In this document: piece after piece, positions 11,779 to 22,365 of the stretch | Layout of the letters: every line of letters begins with the position of its first letter | Numbering within the stretch: position 1 is the stretch's first letter | Assembly: GCA_963580285.1 (NCBI GenBank) | Contig: OY757012.1 | Coordinates: 168,876,652 to 168,940,651, forward strand | DNA length: 64,000 bases | Origin: Lucinisca nassula | Taxonomy: Eukaryota > Mollusca > Bivalvia > Lucinida > Lucinidae | Direction: 5' to 3' | Notes under the pieces: generated by a model | Databases searched by the model: none | Seen by the model: the letters and a program-made list of their open reading frames with translations, nothing else | What the model was told of the DNA's origin: nothing | Made by a program: the position numbers and the translations under genes

Positions 11779-11812
11779 GGCTTATTGAGAATCAGAGAGA
11801 TCTAATTCAAGG

Positions 11813-12358
11813 TAATGTTGGTTGGTGCCTGATGCTCTGTGTCTGGTTTTGCCCATCGGAGTCTAACTGTTGGTTTTCTTTTGCTCCAGCATTCCAGTGG
11901 TTTCTTGCTGTCGAGTCCTCACCGTTCTTTGTGGTTCTTTGATTATTTGTGTTCACGGAGATGTTGCACTGATGAGTTAGGAGGCCTTCATGCGGACTGA
12001 ACCAATTATTTGTCTAAATCGCGACGGAAGTAAGGGCGAGGATTGTGGTCACGTAAAATCGATTTAAGCCCCACCCCCACCCCCCCCCCCACCCCCCAGT
12101 GGAAATCTTTCCACTGACCGTTCCAAGGCGGTTCTTCTGTGGCGATTTATTTATGTTGTTATTTGTTACTTACTGTGTGTATCACTTGTGTCTTTTTATT
12201 TTGGATGGCCATATGGCCATTTTGTGGGAAAGTAACTGTCCTTATGGCCTTCCTTTGTTTAGGTTTCCATTATGGTCTGGTCGCTTAATGTTTGTGTTTC
12301 TTTCCCTTTGGTGTCTTTGATGGGTGGAGTAAGTTAATTGTATCGATTCCTGATCTTT
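11813..12358 (+). repeat. Family T long copy: probable 3' UTR of the RT element
   Basis: It follows the RT stop by about 35 bp and matches, inverted, 48848-49432 over nearly the whole length: TGTTGGTTGGTGCCTGATGC, GGTTTTCTTTTGCTCCAGC, GATGTTGCACTGATGAGTTA, AAATCGCGACG, then the shared 3' block ending CGATTCCTGATC. Shorter copies at 3932, 42880 and 61797 share only the 3' part. That the tail belongs to the RT element is an inference from adjacency and the 5'-truncation pattern. Confidence 0.7.
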
Positions 12359-12373
12359 GTTTTCCTTCTACTT

Positions 12374-12510
12374 TGCACCGCTTTGCCTGGACAGGCTTAA
12401 ATCCTCTAAGCGGTTTACCAGTACTCCTGTGCAGTCGGTTTTAGCTCTGTGTGGAAGCATCATGCAGTCCATCTATTTCTTCAAGCACCGATGGGCGGGG
12501 CCTGTAAAGT
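12374..12510 (-). mobile_element. CAAA-tailed SINE-like element, 3' part missing
   Basis: Contains the inverted family 5' half: GCACCGCTTTGCCTGG, CCTCTAAGCGGTTTACCAGT, CTCTGTGTGGAAGCATCATG, then CACCGATGGGCGGGGCC. Confidence 0.75.
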
Positions 12511-12732
12511 GGCATGTTCATATCAAAACTAATTTAACACCTGCATCAAGAACTTAGGTAATTTTAAGAAGTTTAAAATGCAATTTGGGCAGAAAAGCTT
12601 TAAACAAAATATAACTTTGGGATTTTAGGCCTATCTTAGAATATTTATACTATATAACACTTTTTCTGTATATGTAATAGATTTATCGAGCAACGGCTAC
12701 TTTCATTCATATCTACCCCGTCATTTCATCCA

Positions 12733-12961
12733 TTAACCCATATATGCCTAGCGGCCTTTTACTGGGACATTGACAAACAGTGTAGACCCAGATCAGACGC
12801 CGCAGGACGCGGCGTCTGATCTGGGTCTGCCCTGTTTGCTTAAAGAACATTAATGTTTGTAAAATTTGCCACAAACAAAAACAAGCCTGACACCCCTATA
12901 ATTGGAAATGGACCACTCCAAACTTACTAGGTGGAAGATTACATTGTCATATATGGGTTAA
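12733..12961. mobile_element. MITE-C copy, termini TTAACCCATATATG
   Basis: TTAACCCATATATG at the left is matched by CATATATGGGTTAA at the right. The TTAA and CCC ends resemble piggyBac-type termini. The centre holds a strong palindrome: CAGTGTAGACCCAGATCAGA, CGCCGC and, inverted, GCGGCGTCTGATCTGGGTCT. About 229 bp with no coding sequence. Confidence 0.88.
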
Positions 12962-13460
12962 ATGCAAGTAAATTTCATATTTAGTCTACAAGGTAAGTCA
13001 GACGCAGAAACCTTATTTTCTGTGGCAGCCGTTCACGAGTATATCAAACAAAAAATAATAAAAGATTTGTATAATTCAGTCGGATTCTTCTTTTTCCTAT
13101 GGGTTTGATATCTGGCTACTTTTAGGACAACCAATGAAAGTTTGTTCAGTCTGAGCATCCTCATTTTACTCAAATAATGCAGTGATGCTAACGTTACTGT
13201 CGATAAAGAAATCATCGCAATTAAGGAACAATGATGTGCTGGGGATGTCCGTCATACAAACACAATGAATTTCCGACCAAAGCTAGAATTGGTCTCATCG
13301 GCCATCACACAAACAGTAGTATTTCTCGCATTTGATTAAGATTGGTCATAAGGACTATTATTATATATAACACAGCAAGTGTTGCCTGTACAGACATTTT
13401 GAACCATTTGCAATGAAGACCTCTTAGTCAAGAATGACCAAATAGGAATTAAGAACATTC
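12962..13460. other. No recognised feature
   Basis: AT-rich sequence between two MITE-C copies. I see no coding or repeat signal that I can support. Confidence 0.5.
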
Positions 13461-13668
13461 TTAACCCTTATCTTGCTGAATATTCATTTAACCAACCCAT
13501 TTCTGTCTATCAACCAATCAAATTACTTGATGTAATTTATTGCTACAAATTCATAAACTGAATGCCAAACAGTGTAGATCCTGATCAGATGGCTTCTGAA
13601 GACATCTGATCTGGATCTACACTGTTTGCAAAGATAGGGGTTGTTGAGAACAGCAAGATAAGGGTTAA
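13461..13668. mobile_element. MITE-C copy, termini TTAACCCTTATCTTGCTG
   Basis: TTAACCCTTATCTTGCTG at 13461 is matched by CAGCAAGATAAGGGTTAA ending at 13668. The TTAA and CCC ends are piggyBac-like. The central palindrome pairs CAAACAGTGTAGATCCTGAT with ATCTGGATCTACACTGTTTG. Its closest relatives flank the GPCR exon 2 (51334-51540, 51820-52025). Confidence 0.9.
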
Positions 13669-13794
13669 GATTGTGAACAATTTTCCACCTGTCCGTATTT
13701 TGACTTCATGCAATATTTTCTCTGTACTTTTTTAGTCGAATTTCAATTCTTCCAATTCATTTCGGACCATGAAAAAGGTAGTTAGGACCTATAT

Positions 13795-13991
13795 CAATAC
13801 GGAAACACGCCTATACAAATACACAGTAAACTTTACCGCCGAAAAAAGGAAATTTTTAAGATGAAAAATTGTGATTATTTTTTATTTATGCTCAAAATAT
13901 AGATTGTGGGCACTCGTTAGAACCGCCTCATCGAGGCGGTTCTAACGAGTACCAACAATCTATTTTTAGAGCAGAAATAAGAAAAATAAGG
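13795..13991. mobile_element. MITE-A copy, right end lost
   Basis: It begins CAATACGGAAACACGCCTAT and contains the central hairpin (GGGCACTCGTTAGAACCGCC with its inverse) and GAGCAGAAATAAGAAAAATA. Then it stops, next to the mariner fragment. Roughly the last 75 bp of the family sequence are missing. Confidence 0.88.
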
Positions 13992-13999
13992 CAAAACAG

Positions 14000-14235
14000 T
14001 TACAGTTTCTTTCTTCAAAAACGCCATAACCATTGCGGAGGTATGAGTGGGGCAAATGTCGTGTAGAAGACGGACATGTTTAAAACCAGTGGCAGGGCGT
14101 CGTTTCTGATAATTCTTTTCCAGTTTCTTCAGTACTACGTCTTTATAGTACTTTCCGGTGATACTTTTGTACCAGCATTTTTATTGCGACTCCTTCACCA
14201 GAGAATAAAATTACACACAAAACCATCTTTGTACT
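14000..14235 (-). pseudogene. mariner transposase, C-terminal fragment
   Basis: Minus-strand translation from about 14165 down to 14000 reads KYYKDVVLKKLEK, RRPATGFKHVRLLHD and THTSAMVMAFL. This is the mariner catalytic block around the second Asp (usually HDNAPAHTS). Upstream codons to about 14235 give VCNFIL and VAIKMLVQK in shifted frames. No full catalytic triad is present. It lies on the strand opposite to the N-terminal fragment at 14482-14841, so the gene is broken and rearranged. Confidence 0.85.
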
Positions 14236-14481
14236 CAAAGAACGTTTTGCAATTATTGTGCGTTTGCTGTATTTAGTGGTCCAGATCTTATTGCTAACCT
14301 CTTTGACGGGCTCAGAATAATGGACCCAGGTTCATCGCCTATGACGTCATTGGCAAACTGCTTTTTGTCATATTTTGGAAACATTTATGGCAGCTTTTTG
14401 GCCACTTTAACCCGTTGCCTCTTTTGCTCATCCAATCGTTGACCACTACAGTAAAAATGGTTGGTGGAATGGTAGAAGCGT

Positions 14482-14841
14482 CGACAAGAAAGATGAAATA
14501 CGGGCTTACATCAAAGCTCGCTCAAAACTTTGTTGTCCTTTGAAGCAGCTAATGACTGAAGTTTCTACTGCTTACGGACCTTCTTGTGTGTCTTATGACA
14601 CAGTTCGGCGGTGGAAAAAGAAATCTGAGTCTGGTGTAGTCCTTCAAAAATGCACCGAAATCCGGTAGGCCAAAATCTGCATCTCGTAAAGACAGCTTTT
14701 CCATAATAAAGGAAATCATTGAAGGAGATGCCAGAATTACAGTACGTGATATTGCACGAAAGGGAGGTATGTCACTATCAACGGTTCACCTTATTTTGAA
14801 GAAACATTTGAAAGCCACAAAGATTTCTGCTATTTTCCACT
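14482..14841 (+). pseudogene. mariner transposase, N-terminal DNA-binding fragment
   Basis: The translation reads DKKDEIRAYIKARSKL, YGPSCVSYDTVRRWKKK, a one-base shift near 14645, then NAPKSGRPKSASRKDS, DARITVRDIARKGG and LSTVHLILKKHLKATKISA. This is the paired HTH region and GRPK/R linker of mariner-type transposases. A stop follows IFH at about 14840. The catalytic domain does not follow on this strand; a C-terminal piece lies inverted at 14000-14235. Confidence 0.9.
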
Positions 14842-15174
14842 AAACATAAAGAACATTAACACTTTAGAAGCTTTTACAAGCATGTGTATAAATGGATTGG
14901 AGACGGAAATGCTTTTGGCTAAAAATGGGTTTCGGGCTGATAAGAGGTATGGTATGAAAAATGTGATATATGATTATCTCTATTTATCGTATATTTAACA
15001 TAGAATACTTTGTTTTTGAATATGCTTTACGAATGTAAAATCCGTGCGCGAATCACTTTAGCTGAGGCGTAAGCATATGATGCCATTGTGGATTCCTCAT
15101 ATCAAACCCAAACATCTCTATCACACGCCCTTTATCGCATCCTATCAGCCATATCTCTGCTTTCTTCCCTTAAG
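14842..15174. other. No recognised feature
   Basis: AT-rich spacer with no coding or repeat signal I can support. Confidence 0.5.
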
Positions 15175-15560
15175 GCCCTTATCAGATTTCACATTCTGCA
15201 ACATCTGACCTGTGACTGCACTGTTTGTCACATTAATGGGCCCCGTCAAGCGATTTTGGTACTTATCGCCTATGCGAGCAGCGAAGGTTCAGGCGAGCCT
15301 GCGCATCTGCGCAGTCTCGCCAGAACCTTCCCTGCTCGCTCATACAAGCAGTGAATCAAGAGGAACCTTCAGACAGAAAGCCATATCCCTGGCCCCTCTG
15401 AATGGCTGGGCATGCGCAGTTAAAATTTGTCATGACGGAATGCTCGAAGACACAAATTCGCTTGGCGGGGCTCATTTAAGGGTTTCCCATATTAATAGGA
15501 TTAAGGAAATTGAGAAGTATCATAAATTATCTTCACTCTATTTGGAATTTATAAATAGTC
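15175..15560 (+). repeat. Interspersed repeat split by MITE-D
   Basis: The blocks ATCAGATTTCACATTCTGCA..CACATT and GGGTTTCCCATATTAATAGG..TTATC, on either side of 15237-15474, are contiguous in the related copy at 16543-16672. That copy gives the empty-site view of the MITE-D insertion. Confidence 0.75.
15237..15474 (+). mobile_element. MITE-D copy with central hairpin
   Basis: Ends TGGGCCCCGTCAAGCG and CGCTTGGCGGGGCTCA. The centre forms a hairpin from GCGAGCAGCGAAGGTTCAGG and its inverse around the apex CTGCGCATCTGCGCAG. A second copy, inverted, is at 16675-16912. The flanking TTAA and TTTAA may be the target site. Confidence 0.85.
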
Positions 15561-15599
15561 TTGTTAGTTGGTGCTGATAAATTAGGGCCGCGAGAAATT

Positions 15600-16120
15600 T
15601 TTGCGGATGCCCTATAGTAATCACTTGTCTGTCCGTCCGTCTGCCTGTTTGTCCGTCCACAATTTTACTAAAAATTTCATGGCATGCTGTGTAACTCTAG
15701 CTACAGTATTATCAGAGTTATGGCCCTTTGAAATAAAAAAAAAAATCAGCATTTTTCGTCTGTTTTTTTTTTTTTTTTTTTTTCTTCATAATTTCATAAC
15801 CGTTATAGGTATCCAAATGAAACTTGCTGTAGTTGTTGACAGTGACAATGCACACATGTGTAGGAAAGGACAAAATAATAAGGTCACAATAATACACAGT
15901 TTAATTTCAAGTCATGCTACTTTTTACCACAAAACTGTCAGAGGTATGGCCCTTTGTAAAATTCGAGTTTTCATTATTTTTCATAGTTTTCATTTCCTCA
16001 AAATTTCTCAATCCATAAAGATATTTTCAATGAAACTTGCTGTACGTATTGACAGTGACAATACACACATGCGAAGCAAAGGGCAGCAATTCTGGATGAA
16101 ATTAATTTTGACTTATGCCC
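15600..16120 (+). repeat. Degenerate tandem repeat with poly-T
   Basis: Two or three diverged units contain TATGGCCCTTTG, ATGAAACTTGCTGTAG and TTGACAGTGACAAT, with a start rich in GTCCGTCCGT. A T-rich run is at 15761-15783. A 209-aa open stretch across the region is repeat-derived and is not supported as a gene. Confidence 0.65.
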
Positions 16121-16144
16121 CCTGTATCGGCGTAAAACTTCAGA

Positions 16145-16305
16145 AGCCTCCGTGGTGTAGTGGTTACGCTACTCGCCTTGAAACCAGGGGTCGCTGGATC
16201 GGTCCCGGGCTTCTACAGACTTTCAGATGAGTGTTTAAAACGAGGTTCCGTCTCCGTATGACCTTAGCTGTTGGTGTGACGTAAAACTCAAACACTCACT
16301 CACTC
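16145..16305 (+). mobile_element. tRNA-derived SINE
   Basis: The head looks like a tRNA: box A region TGGTGTAGTGGTTACGC and box B region GGATCGGTCCC. A body follows with GAGGTTCCGTCTCCGTATGA and CCTTAGCTGTTGGTGTGACG, ending AAACTCAAACACTCACTCAC. The tail half recurs at 39133-39231. Diverged box B and the attached body argue against a functional tRNA gene. Confidence 0.85.
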
Positions 16306-16674
16306 GGCTTAAAACTTTAACATCAGCCATAGTTCTAAAACCATGCAAAACTAGAAAGAAAGTCAGAGTACCGACTGTGACTACTGACAAGGCAACACAT
16401 TGTATGTCGGTACTTTTCTAAAAAATTGCCTGATCACGACAGTGATGGTTCTTTTTTATTAAAATTTCTAGTCAGTAAGAAAGTTTATGAGCAAGATCAA
16501 CTTCAAGTATAGCTTTTCTTTTCATCTGAAACAATGAAGGCCTTGATCAGATTTCACATTCGGCAGCATCTGACCTGTGCCTGAAATGTTTGTCACATTT
16601 GGGGGTTTCTCATATAGAATGGATTAAGAAAATGGAAAAGTAATATAAATCATCTTCTATTTGGAAATCATAAA

Positions 16675-16912
16675 TGAGCCCCGACAAGCGAATTTGTGTC
16701 TTTGAGCATTCCGTCATGACAAATTTTAACTGCGCATGCCCAGCCATTCAGAGGGGCCAGGGATATGGCTTTCTGTCTGAAGGTTCCTCTTGATTCACTG
16801 CTTGTATGAGCGAGCAGCGAAGGTTCTGGTGAGACTGCGCGGATGCGCAGGCTCGCCTGAACCTTCGCTGCTCGCATGGGTGATAAGTACCAAAATCGCT
16901 TGACGGGGCCCA
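16675..16912 (-). mobile_element. MITE-D copy, inverted
   Basis: Reverse complement of the element at 15237-15474, with ends TGAGCCCCGACAAGCG and CGCTTGACGGGGCCCA. The central hairpin is more regular here: GCGAGCAGCGAAGGTTCTGG against GCCTGAACCTTCGCTGCTCG. Confidence 0.85.
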
Positions 16913-17022
16913 AATAATCTTGTTCATAGTTGGTACTGGTTGCAGGTCCTTGTCATTAAGAAAGTTCGTAAACAAGTCCGACTATATGTATAGCTTTGCT
17001 TTCTACCTAAAACAATGCTTTG

Positions 17023-17289
17023 CATCACGCAAATACGCCTATATTCTTTTAACCCCCATTGAACCCCACTTTTATATAGTAAAACTGGGGTTTACAGGGG
17101 TAAACCTTATTGTTCTTATTTCTGCTCTAAAACATAGATTGTTGTAACCGTGCGGTTCTAACGAGTACCCACTATCTATATTTTGAGTGGATATAAGAAA
17201 AATATCACAATTTTTTCATCTTAAACTTTCCGTTTTTGTTTTCGGAGGTAAAGTTTACGATGCATTTGTATAGGCGTGTTTTCGTAATG
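17023..17289. mobile_element. MITE-A copy, central hairpin decayed
   Basis: Ends CATCACGCAAATACGCC and GGCGTGTTTTCGTAATG. Family blocks ACCCCACTTTTATATAGTAA and GGGGTTTACAGGGGTAAACC are clear. The hairpin has lost most of its left arm (TAGATTGTTGTAACCGTGCG). Confidence 0.88.
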
Positions 17290-17975
17290 TTTTAGCAGAG
17301 CTTTATACATAAAACCATAACTCCACAAATTCTAGAAAAAAATGAAATAGGCTTGGAAATATATGATACATGTAATTACATTGCTATTTGGCTTTTTTCT
17401 ATTCCCCATTTTAGCTCTCGACTCATATCAGCTGCCGAAGACTGATATGAATAGACATGGATCACCAACCGACTAAACAGTCGTACAGTTGACTCCAATC
17501 GACATAAGACGTCGTACACCGATATTTCTCGCGAAATACGGATGTGAACGAAATGGGAAGAAGATTTGTATTTTGGGATAATTGCTCTTCTATTTTTTTT
17601 TTTTTTTTTTTTTTGACACTAATCGTCAATAAAAATGTCACATTCAGCAAGAATAACCGTTGATTTACAGAGGGAAATATTTTTAGGACAGCTGGAGCCT
17701 CCTGGTTTATCGAGTATCACTCAAATTCGAGCTGGAAGACGATAATATAGTAATTTTTCTATAAAAGCTGAATATTTTCTTCGCATCTTGCGATGGTTGT
17801 CTTCTTCAAATATGACCAACAAAGCATACTTACTCTTGAAAATCTGCTTCAGAAGTAATGTTTCTGTTTCTCCGTCAAAATATCGCCATGTTTGCCAGCA
17901 ACCGATATTTTCCCGACTTATTGGCTACAAAACACCCAATTGATACGTTGCACCCCCTTTGAAAGTATTTTTTTA
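17290..17975. other. No gene; T-rich run and minor repeats
   Basis: A T run sits at about 17591-17614. An inverted relative of 8065-8110 is near 17455-17520. No coding signal was found. Confidence 0.5.
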
Positions 17976-18560
17976 ACTTGCTTGAGATTATCATACCCAA
18001 CATTTTTGAAAGTTACATAAAAATCCTTTGTTAAATCGAGGTGCTAGAGTGATGGCGAAGCTTTTTTTCTGAAAATAGCCACACTGACCATGACCTTGCA
18101 CCCAGAACACTGAAAGTCTAACTTGCTGGAGATATTATTATATGCAACATTTGTATGAAGTTACATTAAAATCCACCAATAAATGTAGGGGCTACAGTGA
18201 AAACAAAGTTTTTCTAAAAATAGCCCCTTGTTTTTGATACCAAATACCCTAAAAGTCTAATTTGCTTTTATTATATTATCATACTGAATATCTGTATGAA
18301 GTAATATTAAAATCCATCAACAAATGAAGACACAAGAGTCATAACGATTTTTTTTTTCTAAAAATAGCTACAGAGCTACATGAACCTTGATCTTGAGCCT
18401 AGCAACCTGAAAGTCAGTCTTGGTGGAGATATTATCATACACTGCATTTGTGTAATTCATCAATAAATGTATGCGCTAGAGTGATGTCAAAGGTTTTTCT
18501 AAAAGTAGCCACAGTGACCTTGACCTGAGGTCCAGGACCCTGAAAGTCGAGATATGTAGG
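17976..18560 (-). repeat. R147 tandem array, inverted
   Basis: About four copies in the opposite orientation to 1-573: GAGATTATCATACCCAACAT, AAAATCCACCAATAAATG, TTTTTCTAAAAATAGCC and ACCTTGACCT. Units are spaced at about 145 bp. Confidence 0.8.
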
Positions 18561-18675
18561 TATGTATGCACTTATATACGCACGTATTGGATAATTTGCT
18601 ATGTCCATGCAACACTTCGTTGTGCGAGGGGATAATAAGTTTGATGATGACAGGACCAAATCTGTGTACCCTCTT

Positions 18676-19735
18676 AGAGTCTTAGTGTGTTCACAAGGGT
18701 TTCTATGATTTGACCTACTTTTTGATCCGACATGACCAATATTCAAACGTCGCCCAGCTATAGTCAAGATGATTACTCTGAAAAAGTTTGATAATGTTTG
18801 GGCCAATACTGTGGCCCAAGCGTGTTCACAAGGCTCTTCTATCATTTGACCTACTGACTTACTTTTTGATGTAACAAGATCCATGTTCAAACTTATCCGA
18901 GATAGCACAGAGATGATCATTCTCAGCAAGTTTGATGATAATTGGAACAAAACTGTTGCCGCCAGTGTGATCATAGTGTTTTTCTATAATTTTACCTATT
19001 GACCTACTTAATGACCCGACATGACCCATATTCGAACTTGACCGAAGTATTTTCATGATGATCATTTTGAGCAAGATTGATGATGTTTGGAGCAAAGTTT
19101 TGGCTTCTAGAGTGTTCACAAGGTTTTACTATGATCTGACCTACTGACCTACTTTTTGACTCGACATGGCCTATATTCTAACTTGATCCGGATATTGTCA
19201 AGACGATCATTCTGACCAAGTTTAATGATGATTGGACCAAAACTGTGACCTCTAAGAGTGTTCACAAGGTTTTTCTGATTTGACCTGTTGACCTACATTT
19301 TGACCAGGCATGATTCATTTTCGAACTTGAGCCAGATATTGTTAAGATTGTCATTCTAAGCAAGTTTATTGATGACTGGACCAAATCTATGGCCTTTAGA
19401 GTGTTCACAAGGTGTTTTCCTAAGATTTGACCTGCTGACTTATCTGACTCAGATATTGACAAGATTATCATTCTGAACGAGGTTAATGATGATTTGAACA
19501 AAACTGTGGCCTCTAGATCTGTTCACGAGGTTTTTCTAAGATTCGACCTTCCGACATATTTTTTGACCCGACATGACTCATGCTCAAACTTGACCGAGAT
19601 ATTGTCATTATAATTATTCTGACCAAGTTTGGTGATGGCTGGATAAAAACTGTGGCCTCTAGTGTTCACAAGAAAAGTTTACGCACGGACAACGCACGAC
19701 GACGCCAGACATCTCACAGTCAGAAGAACTCGCCA
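18676..19735. repeat. ~145-bp tandem repeat (R145), copy 1
   Basis: About seven units carry GTGTTCACAAGG, TTTGACCTACTGACCTAC, GATATTGTCAAGATGATCAT and AAGTTTGATGATGATTGGAC. The array ends with TTCACAAGAAAAGTTTACGC and ACGACGCCAGACATC. Open stretches of up to 179 aa on the minus strand are by-products of the repeat. Confidence 0.85.
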
Positions 19736-19754
19736 TTGAGCTCAAGACCTTAAG

Positions 19755-20035
19755 ATAGGCGTCTCTCAAGAAAAGGAGAAGATATAGTAGGCGTATGTTC
19801 CTGTACAAAGTCTAAAGGGTGTTGCCAGCATTGCAACATATGACCTTATTCCCCGAAATATGAGCTGAATAAATCGTCACTCTTTGATAATTCAGACCCA
19901 ACTGCAAGGACTGATATTTACAAAGGATTCTTCTTCCCTCAAACCATTACAGATTGGAATGCCTTTTTCTCATGCAGCCTCTTCGTTCTGATACACCATC
20001 AACTGACGAATTAAAGGAAAAAAGCATGTTTATGC
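19755..20035 (+). pseudogene. LINE ORF2 C-terminal tail, copy 1
   Basis: TDIYKGFFFPQTITDWNA (19908-19961) is like the YKxSFFPRTIxDWNxLP tail that ends RT proteins of many jockey/CR1-type LINEs. Upstream, FLYKVQ in a shifted frame fits the preceding MFYKIxxG block. Stops and frameshifts are present. The second copy is at 25140-25420. Confidence 0.75.
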
Positions 20036-20055
20036 GTTTTAATTTTCTGGGATGC

Positions 20056-20335
20056 TCTTTGTTTGTTTGATTAGAGGTTTAACGTCCCCGTCAGCACTAT
20101 TTAGATAATTTTGGAGACGTTGAGCACTTCCAAATTTGTGGGCCTTTTTCCCGACATTGAGATGAAATTACATCTCAATCCCTGCCGCCCAATGAAACCA
20201 ATAGGGTTTATGGTAGGTACACATACCACTTTACCTGGGCAGTTTACTAGTACTCATTTACGGTCGGTTTCAGCTCTGTGTGGAAGCTTCATGCAGCTCA
20301 ATCTATTTCTCCAAGCCCCGAGCGGCGGAGGTGGG
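20056..20335 (-). mobile_element. CAAA-tailed SINE-like element
   Basis: Starts GTTTGTTTGATTAGAGGTTT, with AACGTCCCCGTCAGCAC, GGAAGCTTCATGCAGC and CCCCGAGCGGCGG at the far end. Nearly full length in inverted orientation, with a small deletion. The duplicate is at 25448-25725. Confidence 0.8.
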
Positions 20336-20651
20336 TGGGGGGTGGGGTGTTGGAGTGGGGCATTGGGATACTCTTGAAATTTTAAAAGGAAACATTGCTT
20401 GTGATGACCGATCTGTTTGTCTCCTCGTAGTTGGCAGAACCAGTCACGAGAATAAAATTCGTGGTCTTCCGATTCGTGAAGATATACATCAATACTCGTA
20501 GTGTCGGTTCATAACAGTAGATGTGTTTTCTCTTTGGAAAGACTTTCCTTGCATACCAGATAAGAAAACCCTGAACTCAACCCTGGAATAGAAATTCTCA
20601 TCCTACGCAGGAACATGATAGAAATCGAGATTTTTCACGTTTTTGATGTGC

Positions 20652-21039
20652 CATCACGAAAACACGCCTATATAATTTTGACCCCCTTGAATCCCACTTT
20701 TATATAGTAAATCTGGGGTTTACAGGGGTAGGTTTACAGGGGTAAACCTAATTTTTCTTGTTTCTGCTCTAAAATATAGATTGTGGGTACTCGTTAAAAC
20801 CGCCTCGATGAGGCGGTTTTTACGAGTACCCACAATCGAGGCGGTTTTAACGAGTACCCACAATCTATATTTTGAGCAATAGATTGTGGGTACTCGTTAA
20901 AACCGCCTCGATGAGATGATGCCGTTTTTTCGAGTACCCACAATCTATATTTTGAGCAGAAATAAGAAAAATATCACGATTTTTCATCTTAAAATTTTCT
21001 TTGTTTAGAATGCATTGGTATAGGCGTGTTTTCGTTATG
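20652..21039. mobile_element. MITE-A copy with multiplied hairpin arms
   Basis: Ends CATCACGAAAACACGCC and GGCGTGTTTTCGTTATG. Instead of one hairpin, the centre (about 20780-20955) has several successive arms of GTGGGTACTCGTTAAAACCG and its inverse, separated by TATATTTTGAGCAATAGATT. It is about 120 bp longer than the simple form. The duplicate at 26022-26462 is longer still. Confidence 0.9.
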
Positions 21040-21129
21040 CACTGGTTTTAAGCCGTCGTTAAGTTTGACGTCACTGCACGGCCTATCAACTACGTGGCTT
21101 CAAAAACTACCAAGGCCTTATAACTGAGG

Positions 21130-21335
21130 CTTTTAGTTCTGCTTCTCGTTTTGATATCGACAGTTTCTATTGTGAAGAAATGCTTGACAAAATTTATCCT
21201 AAAGCATTGTAGTAAACTAAGACAAATTTAAATGATACTGAAGCACCATTTTCTATTTATTTTGACACTACATGCATTTCATCGAAATTTGCGAAGGTTA
21301 TTTTGATTTTGGGATTGTCAATTTTCCTTCTTCGG
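21130..21335 (+). pseudogene. Penelope-like RT fragment, copy 1
   Basis: FDIDSFYCEEMLDKIYP, NLNDTEAPF and FDFGIVNFP (from FGIVNF in a shifted frame) align with the region just after the RYLDD box of the RT at 10425-11778. Compared with the duplicate at 26545-26765, this copy lacks about 15 bp encoding RHLDD. Confidence 0.7.
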
Positions 21336-21777
21336 CTGCTATATTCTAAGCGCTATATTCTACGGGGTTCTTCGTCAGTAGAATAGGGTTCCACCTTGGC
21401 GCTCTTTTATAGCGCCTTTTATTTGGCGAGGCGTCAAAGTTGACACCAATTCATCTAAGCTTGATTAGGATAGATGTCTTCTACTGGGTATCTACAGAGT
21501 TGGGTGTACTCTCTGGAGTCTGTTCCTGGTAGTTTCCAGTTTTGAGGGACTTTGAGCGTCTTCTAGAAATAGCTTAGTCTCTAGTGTTTGCAGCTGTAAG
21601 TCTTTTAGTAAATTTTCAAGAGGTTCAGGTGTACCAGAAAATGACATTATGTTAGTTTTGTATCTCAAGACTTTATATTGTCATATTGTTTGCCCTGCTT
21701 TTGTACTTTAGTCTCCACATCCATATCTATACATTGAAATTGTATCACATGCGCATCTCCACACTGAAATTGTGTTT
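21336..21777. other. No recognised gene in duplicated unit
   Basis: Follows the RT fragment and may be its 3' flank. Contains CGCTATATTCTACGGGGTTC and the near-palindrome GGCGCTCTTTTATAGCGCC. Matches 26766-27211 in copy 2. Confidence 0.5.
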
Positions 21778-21897
21778 GTTTGTTTGATTGGAGGATTAAC
21801 GTCCCCGTCAACACTTTACAGGTCAGTTTGGAGACGTTGCTTCCAATTTTGTGGGACTTTTACCCGACATTGAGATGGCATGACATCTCAAGCCCCG
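21778..21897 (-). mobile_element. CAAA-tailed SINE-like fragment
   Basis: GTTTGTTTGATTGGAGGATT, AACGTCCCCGTCAACAC, GGAGACGTTGCTTCCAATTT and GACATCTCAAGCCCC form the inverted 3' half of the family. The duplicate is at 27212-27338. Confidence 0.75.
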
Positions 21898-21920
21898 AAT
21901 GTTTAGCTCATAAGTAAATT

Positions 21921-22160
21921 CAGTGGAACTTCAATGACTCGAACCCCTTTTGGACGATCACAAAATCTGTTCGAGACAGGGATAGAGCCGCAAAGGTTAT
22001 TCATTATTCCATGTCAGAAATCATAATGGTTCTATAAAATAATGATATATTGCGTATACTCATTAGAATCGCCTCATCGAGGCGATTCTAATGAGTACAC
22101 ACAATATGCCATGTCACGATAAAATATCTTCCAAAATTAAAAAAAATAAACCCAAAGCAC
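21921..22160. mobile_element. MITE-B copy, right half decayed
   Basis: Starts CAGTGGAACTTCAATGACTC and has the family hairpin ACTCATTAGAATCGCCTC, loop ATC, and inverse. The right TIR is not recognisable. The duplicate is at 27362-27600. Confidence 0.75.
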
Positions 22161-22236
22161 TAACAGCAATGGTGGGTCGATTGTCTCTGAGTGTAGGGTG
22201 GAAAATAGTCCTGATGGGGGACTCGGACTGTTTCGT

Positions 22237-22365
22237 TTAACCCGTTTAACCGCTTAAATAACTTCACTTTAAGCAAACAATGTAGACCCTGATCAAACGC
22301 CGCGTTCTGTGGCGTAGAACGCGGCGTCTGATCCGGCTCTACACTGTTTGCGAATGTCCCGGAAC
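22237..22365. mobile_element. MITE-C core and left end
   Basis: TTAACCCGTTTAACC at the left, then the core CAAACAATGTAGACCCTGAT, CGCCGCGTTCTGTGGC and GTAGAACGCGGCGTCTGATC. The loop has its own extra hairpin (CGCCGCGTTCT with AGAACGCGGCG). The right end is not clear. Confidence 0.7.

Noticed and set aside
3965..12320. Shared peptide (FFCxDLxxL..ILWESNCxxGxPL) in frames at 3965, 12099, 42960 and 48901 as a conserved small protein
   Set aside because: The similarity is equally strong in DNA around the frames, copies differ in frame length and stops, and the sequence behaves as a retroelement 3' tail.
15601..16230. 209-aa open frame
   Set aside because: It includes a poly-T run translated as poly-Phe and ends inside a SINE; repeat-derived.
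18435..19501. Minus-strand open frames of 79-179 aa as a gene family
   Set aside because: They are translations of the R145 tandem repeat and recur in the duplicated copy with different breaks.
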